From JANNSX01 sp963741525 (GTDB lineage: Bacteria > Pseudomonadota > Alphaproteobacteria > Rhizobiales > Hyphomicrobiaceae): a stretch of DNA of 64,000 nt. The notes under the pieces are model-generated. The model was not told the origin of the DNA. It searched no databases and saw only the letters and a list, made by a program, of their open reading frames with translations. Shown here in pieces: positions 29,052 to 38,039 of this stretch; position 1 is the stretch's first letter, and each line of letters begins with the position of its first letter. The stretch lies in the NCBI GenBank assembly GCA_963741525.1, contig CAVUIW010000028.1:434001-498000 (forward strand), given 5' to 3'. The position numbers and the translations under genes are program-made.

Positions 29052-29364
29052 TGTCGTCTCCTTTGATCGGTGACCGGAGAACCCGTCCCGGCGGCGCCGA
29101 TCCTTGTCATCAGCATGTGGTGAACATCGCGCCCCTTGTTGAAAAAACGAGTAAACGGCAACTGATCGGATAGCTTAAATATCGGCAAAACCTATTGATC
29201 AGGAGTTGCAGAATAACCTATCTCGAAACGAATTTCCCAGGAGCGGACGGCTGCTAACGCGCCAGAAGGGTGGAGGGAAAGCCGGCGCTAACCATAAGTG
29301 CAAAAGGCAGGGAACGCGGCAAAATGCTCCGCGTTCCCTTCATCCGGCATCGGCTTTTCGAATA
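29052..29364. other. Intergenic stretch with a terminator for the GST gene
   Basis: Between the Sel1-like gene and the glutathione transferase gene, both on the minus strand. I see no gene. The right end has a strong hairpin at 29310-29338 that fits termination of the transferase transcript; the left end must hold the promoter of the Sel1-like gene. Confidence 0.5.
29310..29338 (-). terminator. Rho-independent terminator of the GST gene
   Basis: Perfect 10-bp stem, GGGAACGCGG at 29310-29319 with CCGCGTTCCC at 29329-29338, and a 9-base loop. Read on the minus strand it is followed by CTGCCTTTTG, a short T tract. It lies 26 bases beyond the stop codon of the gene at 29365-30069. Confidence 0.65.
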
Positions 29365-30069
29365 TCAGCGCGCCCGCTGGCCGAACATGACCTTCTGTGC
29401 GGCCTTGTCGGTCTTCAGATTGATCGAGCTCTGGGCGTCCTTGGCGACTGCGAGACCGCGCTTTACGGCCGGCCGGGCATTCATGCGCTCGAACCAGGCC
29501 TTCAAGTTCGGGAAATCGTCGAGATCCTGGCCCTGGCGCTGATAGGGCCTGATCCATGGAAAGGACGCCATGTCGGCGATGGAGTAGGCACCTGCGATGT
29601 AGTTCCGCCCCTCGAGCCGCTTGTCGAGCACGCCGTAGAGCCGGTTCACCTCGTTAGTGTAGCGCTTGATGGCATAAGGCACTTTTTCCGGCGCGTACTG
29701 CCGGAAATGGTGCGCCTGCCCCGCCATCGGTCCGAGACCCGCCATCTGCCAGAACAACCACTGATCGACCTCGGTACGCTTTCGCTCGTCCTCGGGATAG
29801 AGTTTGCCGGTTTTCCTCCCGAGATACTGAAGGATCGCCCCCAACTCGAAAACCGCGATCGGCTTGCCGCCCGGCCCGTCCGGATCGATGATGGCGGGCA
29901 TCCGGTTATTCGGCGCGATTTTCAGGAAGTCCGGCCTGAACTGCTCGCCTGTGCCGATGTTGACGAGCACCACCTCGTAGGGAAGCTTCGTCTCCTCGAG
30001 GAAGATCGAAACCTTGTAGGCATTCGGCGTCGGCCAGATGTGAAGCTCGATCGGACGCTGGGTGGGCAT
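29365..30069 (-). CDS. Glutathione S-transferase family (YghU/YfcG-like disulfide-bond oxidoreductase)
   Basis: 234 residues. The N-terminal thioredoxin-fold domain begins IELHIWPTPNAYKVSIFLEE, typical of Nu-class proteins (TPN.. instead of a catalytic Ser/Tyr), and contains NNRMPAIIDPDGPGG. The helical C-terminal domain has YIAGAYSIADMASFPWI, the GST N-capping/hydrophobic staple motif. Nu-class enzymes bind two glutathiones and reduce organic peroxides or disulfides. Start ATG 30069 was chosen for family fit, with AGGATC upstream. Terminated by the hairpin at 29310. Confidence 0.88.
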   Translation of the reverse strand: MPTQRPIELHIWPTPNAYKVSIFLEETKLPYEVVLVNIGTGEQFRPDFLKIAPNNRMPAIIDPDGPGGKPIAVFELGAILQYLGRKTGKLYPEDERKRTEVDQWLFWQMAGLGPMAGQAHHFRQYAPEKVPYAIKRYTNEVNRLYGVLDKRLEGRNYIAGAYSIADMASFPWIRPYQRQGQDLDDFPNLKAWFERMNARPAVKRGLAVAKDAQSSINLKTDKAAQKVMFGQRAR

Positions 30070-30164
30070 GGGGGATCCTGGTGCAATGGTGGTGGCCCAG
30101 ACCATAGCCGAGAGCTTCCGCGCCTGCTAGGACGCCTGCGGTAGGGCGAAATCCGGGTGAGAGA

Positions 30165-31115
30165 ATGTTCGTCGTCTGTGGCGAAGCGCTGTTCGATGTG
30201 TTTGTGGGCGAGGAGCGCGCTGACGGCTCGCTGCTGCTCGATGCTCGCGCTGGTGGATCGCCCTTCAATGTCGCCATCGGGCTTGCGCGGCTGGGTTCGC
30301 CGGCCGGCTTCCTCGCCGGCCTGTCGCGCGATCCATTGGGAGAACGGCTGGCCGCCCGGCTCGAAGCCGAGGGGGTCGACACGCGCTTTTTGGTCCGCAG
30401 CGACCGCCTTACCACGCTCTCGCTCGTCGGCAAGACCGCGGAGGGAACACCGGCCTACACCTTCTACGGCGCGGAGGCGGCCGACCGTTGCTTGACGTCC
30501 GCTGATCTGCCGTTGTTTCCCCGCAAGGTCATCGGTCTCCATTTCGGATCTTACTCGATCGTCGCGCAGCCAGTCGCTGATGCATTCGCCAAACTCGCGG
30601 AGCGGGAGGCTGGATTACGCCTCATCTCACTCGATCCCAATGTCCGTCCGACGGTCGAGCCCGACATGAAGGTCTGGCGCCGCCGGGTCGGTGCGCTCGC
30701 GGAAGTTGCGACCGTCATCAAGGCGAGTGCGGAAGACCTGGAGTTGCTCTGGCCGGGGAAAGACCATCAGGCGGTCGCAACGCAATGGTTCGAGATGGGC
30801 GTTGCGCTCGTCGTTGTGACACTCGGCGACCGGGGAGCAATCGCCTATTCACGCGGGGATCTGATCCAAGCGAGTCTGACGGGCACAAAGGTCATCGACA
30901 CGGTCGGCGCGGGAGATTCGTTCCAAGCCGCGCTGCTCAACGGACTGGCGGCGATGCAGCTCACCTCGAAAGCCAAGCTCGCCCAAATCGGCCGCACGGA
31001 GCTAGCGGCGCTGCTCGACTATGCGAGCCGGGCTGCCGCCATCACCTGCAGCCGCCGCGGCGCCGATTTGCCGCGCACAGCAGAGCTCGGCGCCGCACCG
31101 GCACGTTACCCATGA
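30165..31115 (+). CDS. PfkB-family sugar kinase (fructokinase-like)
   Basis: 316 residues, ribokinase fold. The N-terminal signature is AGGSPFNVAIGLARLG and the C-terminal phosphate-transfer motif is DTVGAGDSFQAALL, with the catalytic Asp in GAGDS. Closest in style to fructokinases; other hexose or ketose substrates are possible. Its stop codon overlaps the start of the next gene (ATGA at 31112-31115), so the two are translationally coupled and probably act in one sugar or sugar-acid route. Confidence 0.88.
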   Translation: MFVVCGEALFDVFVGEERADGSLLLDARAGGSPFNVAIGLARLGSPAGFLAGLSRDPLGERLAARLEAEGVDTRFLVRSDRLTTLSLVGKTAEGTPAYTFYGAEAADRCLTSADLPLFPRKVIGLHFGSYSIVAQPVADAFAKLAEREAGLRLISLDPNVRPTVEPDMKVWRRRVGALAEVATVIKASAEDLELLWPGKDHQAVATQWFEMGVALVVVTLGDRGAIAYSRGDLIQASLTGTKVIDTVGAGDSFQAALLNGLAAMQLTSKAKLAQIGRTELAALLDYASRAAAITCSRRGADLPRTAELGAAPARYP

Positions 31116-32221
31116 AGATCCGCTCCATCGAGATAACCCATCACGAGGTTTCACTCGTTCCGGCCTTTCATCCGGCCTGGGACAGCCGGCCGCGTCCTGC
31201 CTTCCGAATCGCGCTCGTGACCGTCACAACCGATGAGGGTCTGCAGGGCTTCGGCTCGGGCGATGCCATGCCGGGCTTTGCCGGACACGAGGAGTTATTC
31301 GTAGGACGCGATCCGCTCGACCTCGAGCGGCATTTCCGGATCATCGACAATCTGAGCTTTCATTTCGGCAAGCACTGGCCGCTCGATATCGCGCTCTGGG
31401 ATCTTGCGGGCAAGATCAGGGGCAAGCCGGTCTGGCGGATGCTGGGCGGGGAGGGTGCTCCGGTGCAGGCCTACGCCTCGCTCGGCCAGCGGCGCGACCT
31501 CGGCGCCGTCGTCGAAGCGGCGCGGCAGGCTGTGACGCGGGGCTTCAAGGCGGTGAAGCTTCGTTTCTATCGGGCGGATTGGCGTGAAGACGTGCGGGTC
31601 GCCGAAGCCGTGCGATCAGCCCTCGGGCCAGGCATCGATCTCATGATCGACTGCAACCAAGCCTGGCGCATGCCGTGGGACGTCAATCCCTATCGCGCCT
31701 TCGTCGAGGCCCTGCAAGTCTGCAAAGCACTCCAGCCGCTCGGCATCTATTGGATCGAGGAGCCGCTGTTTCGTGGCGACTACGATGGGCTGCGACGGCT
31801 GCGCGACCAGACGGGCATCCCCATTGCCGGCGGCGAGCTGACGCGCGAGACCCACGAGGCACGTCAACTGATCGAAGCCGGTTGCTACGATGTGATCCAG
31901 ACCGATGCCGCGCTCGCCGGCGGCATCTCGGGGTTGGCACCGATCGCACGCTTGGCGGCAAAGCGAGGTCTCGTCTTCACGCCGCACACTTGGGGTAGCG
32001 GCATCATGCTCGCCGCCAATCTGCAGCTCACCGCAGGGACGACAGGTGCGCCCTATGTAGAGTACGCCTGCGACCCGCCCGAATGGCCAATCGAGGTGCG
32101 CGACTTCATGCTGACAGGACCGATCCGGCCCGATCGCGATGGCCTCCTGCGTGTGAGCGAAGCGCCCGGCCTCGGCGTTGCGCTGGACCGCGACCGCCTC
32201 GCGGCAGCGCGGATCGGTTGA
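31112..32221 (+). CDS. Mandelate racemase/muconate lactonizing enzyme family (enolase superfamily)
   Basis: 369 residues. The capping domain is followed by a (beta/alpha)7beta barrel. Visible active-site elements are GFKAVKLRF (Lys acid/base, with Arg in the place of the second Lys of a KxK motif), metal ligands in LMIDCNQAW, YWIEEPL and AGGEL, and the His of TPHTWGSG. The Lys plus His pair places it in the mandelate racemase subgroup, whose members dehydrate sugar acids or epimerise. The overlap with the upstream sugar kinase suggests a sugar-acid substrate; this is inference. Confidence 0.88.
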   Translation: MKIRSIEITHHEVSLVPAFHPAWDSRPRPAFRIALVTVTTDEGLQGFGSGDAMPGFAGHEELFVGRDPLDLERHFRIIDNLSFHFGKHWPLDIALWDLAGKIRGKPVWRMLGGEGAPVQAYASLGQRRDLGAVVEAARQAVTRGFKAVKLRFYRADWREDVRVAEAVRSALGPGIDLMIDCNQAWRMPWDVNPYRAFVEALQVCKALQPLGIYWIEEPLFRGDYDGLRRLRDQTGIPIAGGELTRETHEARQLIEAGCYDVIQTDAALAGGISGLAPIARLAAKRGLVFTPHTWGSGIMLAANLQLTAGTTGAPYVEYACDPPEWPIEVRDFMLTGPIRPDRDGLLRVSEAPGLGVALDRDRLAAARIG

Positions 32222-32224
32222 AAT

Positions 32225-32681
32225 CTACCGTCCTGGAAACGCCACGCGCTTGAACGGCCAGTCGCGGGCGAGCCAGTCCCGGAAGGCCTTGCCGAGGCGA
32301 TCCTCGAGACCGCCCGCCAACTCACTCTGGCGCGCCCAGTAGTAGGCCTCGGCATCATAGGCCGGATCGTCGGAGGGATAGATGTAGACGCAGCCGAGGC
32401 AGCGACTCTCGTCGAGGCTCATGACGGTGAAGGCGAAGGAGGTTCGCCGCATGAACTCCTTGTGATGCCAGCCGAGATCGATGAGGTCCTCCTCGAAGGT
32501 GAGGCCCTCTGGCCAGTCCGAACTCCGGCGACATGAGACCCTTCAGGTGATCGACGCTCGTCATGACCGCGTCGTAGTCCTTGACCACATCCGTGATCAG
32601 CAACTGGCGCAGCCGGAACTCGGCGGTTTCGAACGTCAAGGGAATGGCGAAGGCGGCGGGGACGAGGCGTTCGCGGCTCAT
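32225..32681 (-). pseudogene. GNAT-type N-acetyltransferase, interrupted by one +1 shift
   Basis: The first frame gives MSRERLVPAAFAIPLTFETA and ends with GLMSPEFG. The second frame picks up exactly there with WPEGLTFEEDLIDLGWHHKE and continues through SFAFTVMSLDESRCLGCVYI to the stop. Removing one base near 32514 (the first C of CTGGCCAGAG on the minus strand) makes a 151-residue protein with the beta-strand/pyrophosphate region of the GNAT fold. Substrate is unknown. ATG 32681 has AAGGAGA upstream. Real decay or a sequence error are both possible. Confidence 0.75.
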
Positions 32682-32728
32682 GGTCTATGTCTCCTTGGTG
32701 GGATACTTCACACCGCCCCACATGAGCG

Positions 32729-34528
32729 TCAACTCGCTTTGCGTGTCTTCGCTTTCGTCTCGATGAGTTCCGCCGCGACGAGCCCGCGCACCGAGTTGCC
32801 AAGGAACACCCGGCCACTCTCGACATCGGCGAGGGTGAGGATCGCCTCTCTCGCCCGCCCGGACTCCAGCAACTCGGCGCGCAGCGTGCCCGGCAGCAGG
32901 CCGGAGGTGAGCGCCGGTGTCAACAACGCGCCGTCCCGCTCGATGAAGATGTTGGTCCGGCTGCCCTCGGCAAGCTCGCCGCGGGTGTTGAGATAGACGA
33001 CTTCGTCCGCGCCGTGCTCCTTCGCAGCCCGCGCATGCTCGCCGTCGTAGAGCGTCCGCCGCGTGGTCTTGTGATAGAGCAGCGGATCGGCAGGGTTCAC
33101 GCGAGAGCCGGAGATGACGAAGCGCATGTGCAATCCGGGATCGGCTGGCGGCAATGGCGTTGCGGTGAGGGTCACGTTGCCATCCTCGCCGAGCACGAGC
33201 CGGACGCGCTGGCGTGTCGCGCCGAACTGCTTGGCCAAACCGGCAAGAACGCGCGATATCTTCCGCGCGTCGTAGGACATGCCGAAGTAGGCCGCCGAGG
33301 ATTTCAGGCGATCGAGGTGGCGCTGCTTCAGGGTAATGCCGCTCTCGCCGTCGTAGAGCATGGTCTCGAAGAGGGCGAGGGGTATTGCCGCGTCGGTCAA
33401 GAATTTCATCTTGAGCAGACACTCTGCATATTCGCTCGCTCCCGCCGAATCCCAGACGACGCCGCTACCAATACCCATCTCGGCTTTGCCGCCGGGCCAG
33501 ATCGTCGCCGTGCGGATGGCGACGTTGAAACAGGCATCGCCATTGGGCGAGAGCCAGCCGATGGCGCCACAATAGACGCCGCGTGGTTCTGTCTCGAGAT
33601 CGGAGATCAACTCCATGGCACGGACCTTCGGTGCGCCGGTGACGGAGCCCGGCGAGAAGATCGCGGGAAGCCACTCGCGGAGGCCGATGCCGTGTTTCAG
33701 TTTGGCGCGGACGCCCGACGTCAGCTGGTGCAGCGTGCGATAGGTCTCGACGGTAAAGAGATCCGTCACCTCGACCGAGCCGATTTCGGCGATACGGCCG
33801 ACGTCGTTGCGCATCAGATCGACGATCATCAGGTTCTCGGCGCGTTGCTTGGTATCGGAGGCGAGTATGCGCTTGGCCTCCGCATCGGCTCCAAGTGTCG
33901 GTGCGCGGGCGGCCGTGCCCTTCATCGGCCGGGTCTCGATAATGCCATCGGTGATGCGCACGAACAGCTCGGGCGAGGCGGAGAGCACGGTGAAGTCGTC
34001 CGTCGCGATGACGGCGCCATAGGCGACGCGCTGCTTCTTGCGGAGATCGAGGTAGTGCGCCTCGGGCCGACCCTCCATCTCGAAACGTGCCTTGAAGGTC
34101 AAGTTGAGCTGATAGATGTCGCCCGATGCGATCATCTCCTTCACGGTGTGAAATCGCTCCAGATAGGCGCCTTCGTCGAGGCTGACGGCCGTCATGCGGG
34201 AAGGCGCATGGGTTCCGGCCCGCGCCTCGAGCCAGTCGAGCACCTGCCGCTCGGAGAGCTTTTGCGGCTCGTCGACAATGGCGAACCAGAGCAGCGGCAT
34301 GGCGCGCGTCTTGGGGAGGCGATGTACCAGACGTGGCTCCTGCAGCAGCCCGAGCTCATAGGAGAAGAATCCGGCGGCGTGCTTGCCGTCCGCGAGCACG
34401 GTTTCCAGACGCTTCAATGCCGGTTCGACATCGCGAGGCTCGTGCGCCACGACGATCTCGCGCGGTGTCTCATAGAGCAACCGCAAGCCGTCGCGGTCGA
34501 GGCTGTTGTCGAGGAGGGCGTGGGTCAC
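32729..34528 (-). CDS. pabB: Aminodeoxychorismate synthase component I fused to aminodeoxychorismate lyase-like domain
   Basis: About 599 residues making two successive steps of p-aminobenzoate synthesis for folate. Residues 1 to about 370 form the chorismate-binding PabB domain: SGDIYQLNLTFKARFE, PELFVRI, ETRPMKGTAAR, SPGSVTGAPKVRAME and GIGSGVVWDS. The rest is a PLP fold-type IV domain (PabC/IlvE-like) with FETMLYDGE at its start, the expected PLP lysine in YHKTTRR, and ELAEGSRTNIF. The fusion is common in alphaproteobacteria. The start is uncertain: GTG 34528 (THALLDNSL) fits homologues best; a TTG at 34585 would overlap the upstream antitoxin stop codon. The glutamine amidotransferase subunit PabA is not in the window. 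Confidence 0.9.
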   Translation of the reverse strand: MTHALLDNSLDRDGLRLLYETPREIVVAHEPRDVEPALKRLETVLADGKHAAGFFSYELGLLQEPRLVHRLPKTRAMPLLWFAIVDEPQKLSERQVLDWLEARAGTHAPSRMTAVSLDEGAYLERFHTVKEMIASGDIYQLNLTFKARFEMEGRPEAHYLDLRKKQRVAYGAVIATDDFTVLSASPELFVRITDGIIETRPMKGTAARAPTLGADAEAKRILASDTKQRAENLMIVDLMRNDVGRIAEIGSVEVTDLFTVETYRTLHQLTSGVRAKLKHGIGLREWLPAIFSPGSVTGAPKVRAMELISDLETEPRGVYCGAIGWLSPNGDACFNVAIRTATIWPGGKAEMGIGSGVVWDSAGASEYAECLLKMKFLTDAAIPLALFETMLYDGESGITLKQRHLDRLKSSAAYFGMSYDARKISRVLAGLAKQFGATRQRVRLVLGEDGNVTLTATPLPPADPGLHMRFVISGSRVNPADPLLYHKTTRRTLYDGEHARAAKEHGADEVVYLNTRGELAEGSRTNIFIERDGALLTPALTSGLLPGTLRAELLESGRAREAILTLADVESGRVFLGNSVRGLVAAELIETKAKTRKAS

Positions 34529-34581
34529 GCTATCGCCGGGTCGGTCGCGACCGACCCGCCTTCTGCCTAACGCCAGACCGA

Positions 34582-34782
34582 TCAATCACGCGTATCGGGC
34601 TCGGCAGGCTTGGCATCCGGCAGAATGGTTTTCTGTCCGGTCAGGCGCTCATACTCCGCATTCGAGACCAGCACATAAGCCGGCTTGCCCGCCTCGAGCA
34701 CGATCACATGCTCGGCCAATGCCGCGCTCATTGCACCGTCGGGATCCCGATCAAGATCCTTACTCGTCAATTCCTTTGGCAT
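34582..34782 (-). CDS. Orphan Phd/YefM-type antitoxin-like protein
   Basis: 66 residues. The centre, VIVLEAGKPAYVLVSNAEYERLTGQ, matches the Phd/YefM DNA-binding family (...RGKPVAVLVS..EYE.L), which forms beta-sheet dimers that bind operator DNA. No toxin gene is adjacent: the next gene on the same strand, starting within 60 bases, is the pabB fusion, and upstream is the methyltransferase gene. It is therefore either a solitary regulator or the remnant of a toxin-antitoxin pair. ATG 34782 chosen; the frame remains open further upstream into the methyltransferase end. Confidence 0.65.
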   Translation of the reverse strand: MPKELTSKDLDRDPDGAMSAALAEHVIVLEAGKPAYVLVSNAEYERLTGQKTILPDAKPAEPDTRD

Positions 34783-34825
34783 TTTCCGAGCATGCCTCGT
34801 TTCGAATAGTTGCACAATCGTAGCG

Positions 34826-36403
34826 TTAAGCTCGCGCCTTCGCCGGCCGCATCGATGCCTTGGGCAGCTTGATCGGATGCTTTGCCCGGATCGCATCGTC
34901 GACAGCGTCGGGAATGTGCCGGGGGAAGTGCGTCGAGAGCAGCGACTGCTTCTTCGCGATGGCGAGCTTCAGGATGTCGGGCTTGCCAACCTCGGCCCAC
35001 TCCTTGGGCGAGAGGCGATTGCCGATCTCTGGGTATATGTACTCGCGCTGCATGAGGCCGAGCGTCTGCGAATGACCGAGATAGTGGCCCGGACCGTTGA
35101 GGCAGACGTCCTTGATGGTCTCGACCGACAGCGTGTCATCGTTGACCTCGATGCCGCGCACGCAGCGCTGCGCCATGCCGAGGATGTCGTTGTCGATGAT
35201 GAGGCTCTCGTGGCTGAAGCCGAGCAGAGAAGCATGCATGCCGGCCGACTCGTAGACGAGGTTCAGGCCGGACAGGCCTGCGAGCGTCGTCGTGATGCCC
35301 TTCTCGTAGCCGGCCTGGATGTCGGGCTCCTTGCTATCCGCCATGCCGGCCGCCGAGCCGCCTGGCAAATCGTAGAAGTGCGCCATCTGCCCGCAGGCCG
35401 CCGTCAGCAGCGCCTGCTCCGGCGAGCCGCCCGACATGGCGCCGGAGCGCAGATCGGAGACGAACGGCCAGGTGCCGAAGATCGCGGGATGGCCCGGCTT
35501 CAGAGCATTGACGTAGATGAGGCCACACAGGCACTCCGCGACCGCTTGCACGACCGCGCCCGCGATCGCCGCCGGCGCGGTTGCGCCCGCTTGACCGGCT
35601 GACAGCAGCAGCACTGGCATGCCGCCCCACACCGCTTCCTCGAGACACCGGCAGGCGTCCTCGGCGAACTTCATCGGCGGAACGACAAAGCAATTCGACT
35701 GCGACACGAAGGGACGCGCGCGCCACTTCTCTTCCGAGCCCGCGATCGCGTGGAGAATATCGATCGCCTCGGTCACGTGCTCCGGCTGCACCATCGAGGA
35801 ACCGACATGCTTGGTGGTGCCGGCGATCGCGGCATAGAGCGTGTTGATGTCCATCTCGCGCGGATCTTCGATGTCGCGCGGTACCAGCGTGCGCTGGAAG
35901 AAATGGATGTTGTCCATGACGTCGACGATACGCGATGCGTCGTAGAGGTCTTTCAGCAGGCTCTCGCGATAGTGCCGCTTCTCGAGATCGACGACGTGCA
36001 CGGCAGCACCGGCGGTACCGTAGTAGACCTTCTTCTCCTTGGGCTCCATGTCGTGCTTGGGGTCCTGCCCGAACAGCACGAAATGGCGCGCGGCCTTGGC
36101 GACCGTGTCCTCGACGAGCGCGCGCGGGAACCTGAGGCGCTTGCCGTCGTAGATGGCGCCCAGTTTTGTGCACGCCTCGACGCAGGTCGGGATGGCTTGG
36201 CCGAAGCCGACCTCCTCCAGAACCTGGAGCGCCGCGCGATGAATGCGCAACACGTCCTCATCCGTCAGCGGCTTGTAGCGGCCGCCCTGGAGGCCCGGCC
36301 GAACCGGCCGGATGTCATCGGCCAGCGGCTGGCTCCTGAGCTCACGCCGCGCCTCGCGCCCGCCTGAGCGCCGGCTCTTCCGCCCTTCCTCGACGACCGA
36401 CAT
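34826..36403 (-). CDS. Trimethylamine methyltransferase (MttB) family protein, non-pyrrolysine type
   Basis: 525 residues, full length with no internal stop, so it is not a pyrrolysine protein. The family barrel is seen in LTDEDVLRIHRAALQVLEEV, KKVYYGTAGAAVHVVDL, TTKHVGSSMVQPEHV and DLPGGSAAGMADSKEPD. Non-pyrrolysine relatives such as MtgB transfer a methyl group from glycine betaine or other quaternary amines to a corrinoid protein. No corrinoid protein or activase gene is next to it, so substrate and partner are open. The N-terminus has an Arg/Lys-rich tail (RKSRRSGGREARR). AGGAGC precedes ATG 36403. Confidence 0.87.
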   Translation of the reverse strand: MSVVEEGRKSRRSGGREARRELRSQPLADDIRPVRPGLQGGRYKPLTDEDVLRIHRAALQVLEEVGFGQAIPTCVEACTKLGAIYDGKRLRFPRALVEDTVAKAARHFVLFGQDPKHDMEPKEKKVYYGTAGAAVHVVDLEKRHYRESLLKDLYDASRIVDVMDNIHFFQRTLVPRDIEDPREMDINTLYAAIAGTTKHVGSSMVQPEHVTEAIDILHAIAGSEEKWRARPFVSQSNCFVVPPMKFAEDACRCLEEAVWGGMPVLLLSAGQAGATAPAAIAGAVVQAVAECLCGLIYVNALKPGHPAIFGTWPFVSDLRSGAMSGGSPEQALLTAACGQMAHFYDLPGGSAAGMADSKEPDIQAGYEKGITTTLAGLSGLNLVYESAGMHASLLGFSHESLIIDNDILGMAQRCVRGIEVNDDTLSVETIKDVCLNGPGHYLGHSQTLGLMQREYIYPEIGNRLSPKEWAEVGKPDILKLAIAKKQSLLSTHFPRHIPDAVDDAIRAKHPIKLPKASMRPAKARA

Positions 36404-36500
36404 GGCTGCTTGCTCCTGAGTGACCTTGTTGTGGCGTGCTTAGCACGCCCAGCGGTCCCGGAGATAGGTCCAGACCGGCGCAGGTGCGCGCCATTGCGGA

Positions 36501-37310
36501 TCACACCACCGCCGCCGCATGAAAGCAGGGCTTCACGGCCATGATGGTCGTGTTATCCTGGACCGGGTTCTCTTGGGCCTCCACCGCCTCGATCAGCGCC
36601 CGGGCCATCGTGTCCGGGTCGGCCTCGGCATAGTGGGCGAGGATATCGGCGAACAGGCCCGGCTCCAGGCTGTCGATTCCGTCGGAGGCGAGCACCACCC
36701 AATCACGCGGCCTGAGGGCAAACACATCACTCCGCAGGTCGACGAGGTCGATGCCCGATCCGGTCAGCGCCGAGCGCAGATAGTGCCGGCGCGGATGCTG
36801 GAGCGCCACCTCGGGCTCCATCTCGCCGTCGGCCGCGAGCTGATCGAGCACCGGCGCCAGCGAGTGATCCTGGTTCAGTTGGTAGAGATGCTTGTCGCGA
36901 AAGAGGTACAGTGGCGAGTCGCCGACGCTCACCCAGGTGAGACCGCCCTCACCGAACGCTACCGCCAAGAGGGTGGACCCCATACCCTCGAGCCGGCGAT
37001 CCGTCGCCACCGCCGACCCAATCGCCGCATTGGAACGGTCGAGCGCGAGCTTCAGGCGATCCTCCGCCTCGCGCGCGGCCGTATAGGCTTCGATGAAACT
37101 CCGGCACGCCGTGCGCGCAGCTTCCGCACCGGCCACGTGGCCGCCCATGCCGTCGGCAAGTACAGCCAGCAACTCGCCGGTGCCGTTCACCTTGCCCGAG
37201 GTCGTGAAGTACAGCGCGCGCGCATCCGGAAAGGCGAACGCGCAGGCGTCCTCCTGGAATTCCCGGGCCCCCAGAATTGCCCGGCTAGCATGACGGAACC
37301 GTGAGATCAT
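36501..37310 (-). CDS. PP2C-family protein phosphatase
   Basis: 269 residues. All PPM/PP2C metal motifs are present: the first Asp region near REFQED, LADGMGGH, MGSTLLAVA, VSVGDSPLYLF, LASDGID and QDNTTIM. It removes phosphate from Ser/Thr, dependent on Mn or Mg. Its ATG overlaps the stop of the FHA gene (37307-37310), so phosphatase and FHA reader are made together. With the second FHA protein and the divergent kinase it completes a writer-reader-eraser set, which suggests it dephosphorylates the kinase or its targets. Confidence 0.93.
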   Translation of the reverse strand: MISRFRHASRAILGAREFQEDACAFAFPDARALYFTTSGKVNGTGELLAVLADGMGGHVAGAEAARTACRSFIEAYTAAREAEDRLKLALDRSNAAIGSAVATDRRLEGMGSTLLAVAFGEGGLTWVSVGDSPLYLFRDKHLYQLNQDHSLAPVLDQLAADGEMEPEVALQHPRRHYLRSALTGSGIDLVDLRSDVFALRPRDWVVLASDGIDSLEPGLFADILAHYAEADPDTMARALIEAVEAQENPVQDNTTIMAVKPCFHAAAVV

Positions 37311-37990
37311 TCGTTGAGTTCGGCAAGCTCCGACCAGTCGAATTCCTCGCCGCAGAACGGCACGAAGACGAGCTGCGTGCGGCCCATGGTGATGACGTCC
37401 ATGGGGCGCAGCTTCGAGGCCGCCGTCGGCTTATCGTCGTTCAAACGAACGACATTCGTCTTGGCGAGGTTCGGCACGAACAGGAAAGTGCGGTCGGAGG
37501 AGTCGTAGCGCAGATAGGCCTGCTCCTCGCCCGAGATGGCGTCGTCGCCGAAGTCGACGGGGATGCGCTGGCCGGGCGACCGGCCGATGGTGTTGTTGCC
37601 CTCGAAGATCGGCCGGAAGGCGCCGAGGCCCGGCCCGCCGATGACCACAAGCCAGCCGACCACCGGCTCCTGATGAAAATCGCTGCGCTCCGGCCGGCTC
37701 TTGCCTTTGACGATTTGGGTCTTGTGGTCGGCGGGCGCGGGCTTCGCTTGTCCACCCTTCACCGCCAATGTCGGCGCGACATCATCGGTTGCCATTTTCG
37801 TCTCGCTTTTTTCGGGCGGACCGGAGAGCGCCTGCTCGACGGCCTTGATCGCATTCTGCAAGGGAACCTGCTGGGCGCCAGCCTTACGATTGAGAAGCGC
37901 GGTGCGCTCCGGGTCCGTGCCCGCCACCGCCTTGAGGCCGTCGCGCAACGGATCGCTCGGCCCCTTCGGCTTCGCCGATTCGTCAGTCAT
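37307..37990 (-). CDS. FHA-domain protein (cytosolic)
   Basis: 227 residues. The N-terminal half (1 to about 105) is charged and probably disordered, with Thr-rich and Lys-rich stretches that could be phosphorylated. The C-terminal half is an FHA domain: NNTIGRSPGQRIPVDFGDD and ISGEEQAYLRYD followed by the beta strands to the end. FHA domains bind phosphothreonine. The Arg of IGR and the Ser of ISGEEQ correspond to the conserved binding positions. AAGGA precedes ATG 37990. Translationally coupled to the PP2C gene. Confidence 0.9.
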   Translation of the reverse strand: MTDESAKPKGPSDPLRDGLKAVAGTDPERTALLNRKAGAQQVPLQNAIKAVEQALSGPPEKSETKMATDDVAPTLAVKGGQAKPAPADHKTQIVKGKSRPERSDFHQEPVVGWLVVIGGPGLGAFRPIFEGNNTIGRSPGQRIPVDFGDDAISGEEQAYLRYDSSDRTFLFVPNLAKTNVVRLNDDKPTAASKLRPMDVITMGRTQLVFVPFCGEEFDWSELAELNE

Positions 37991-38039
37991 TCAATTTGTC
38001 CTTCCTGGTAAGATGGCACGCGCTGCGGCGAACGCGCCG

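Noticed and set aside
34582..34782. Complete toxin-antitoxin pair
   Set aside because: Only the antitoxin-like gene exists; neighbouring genes are metabolic.
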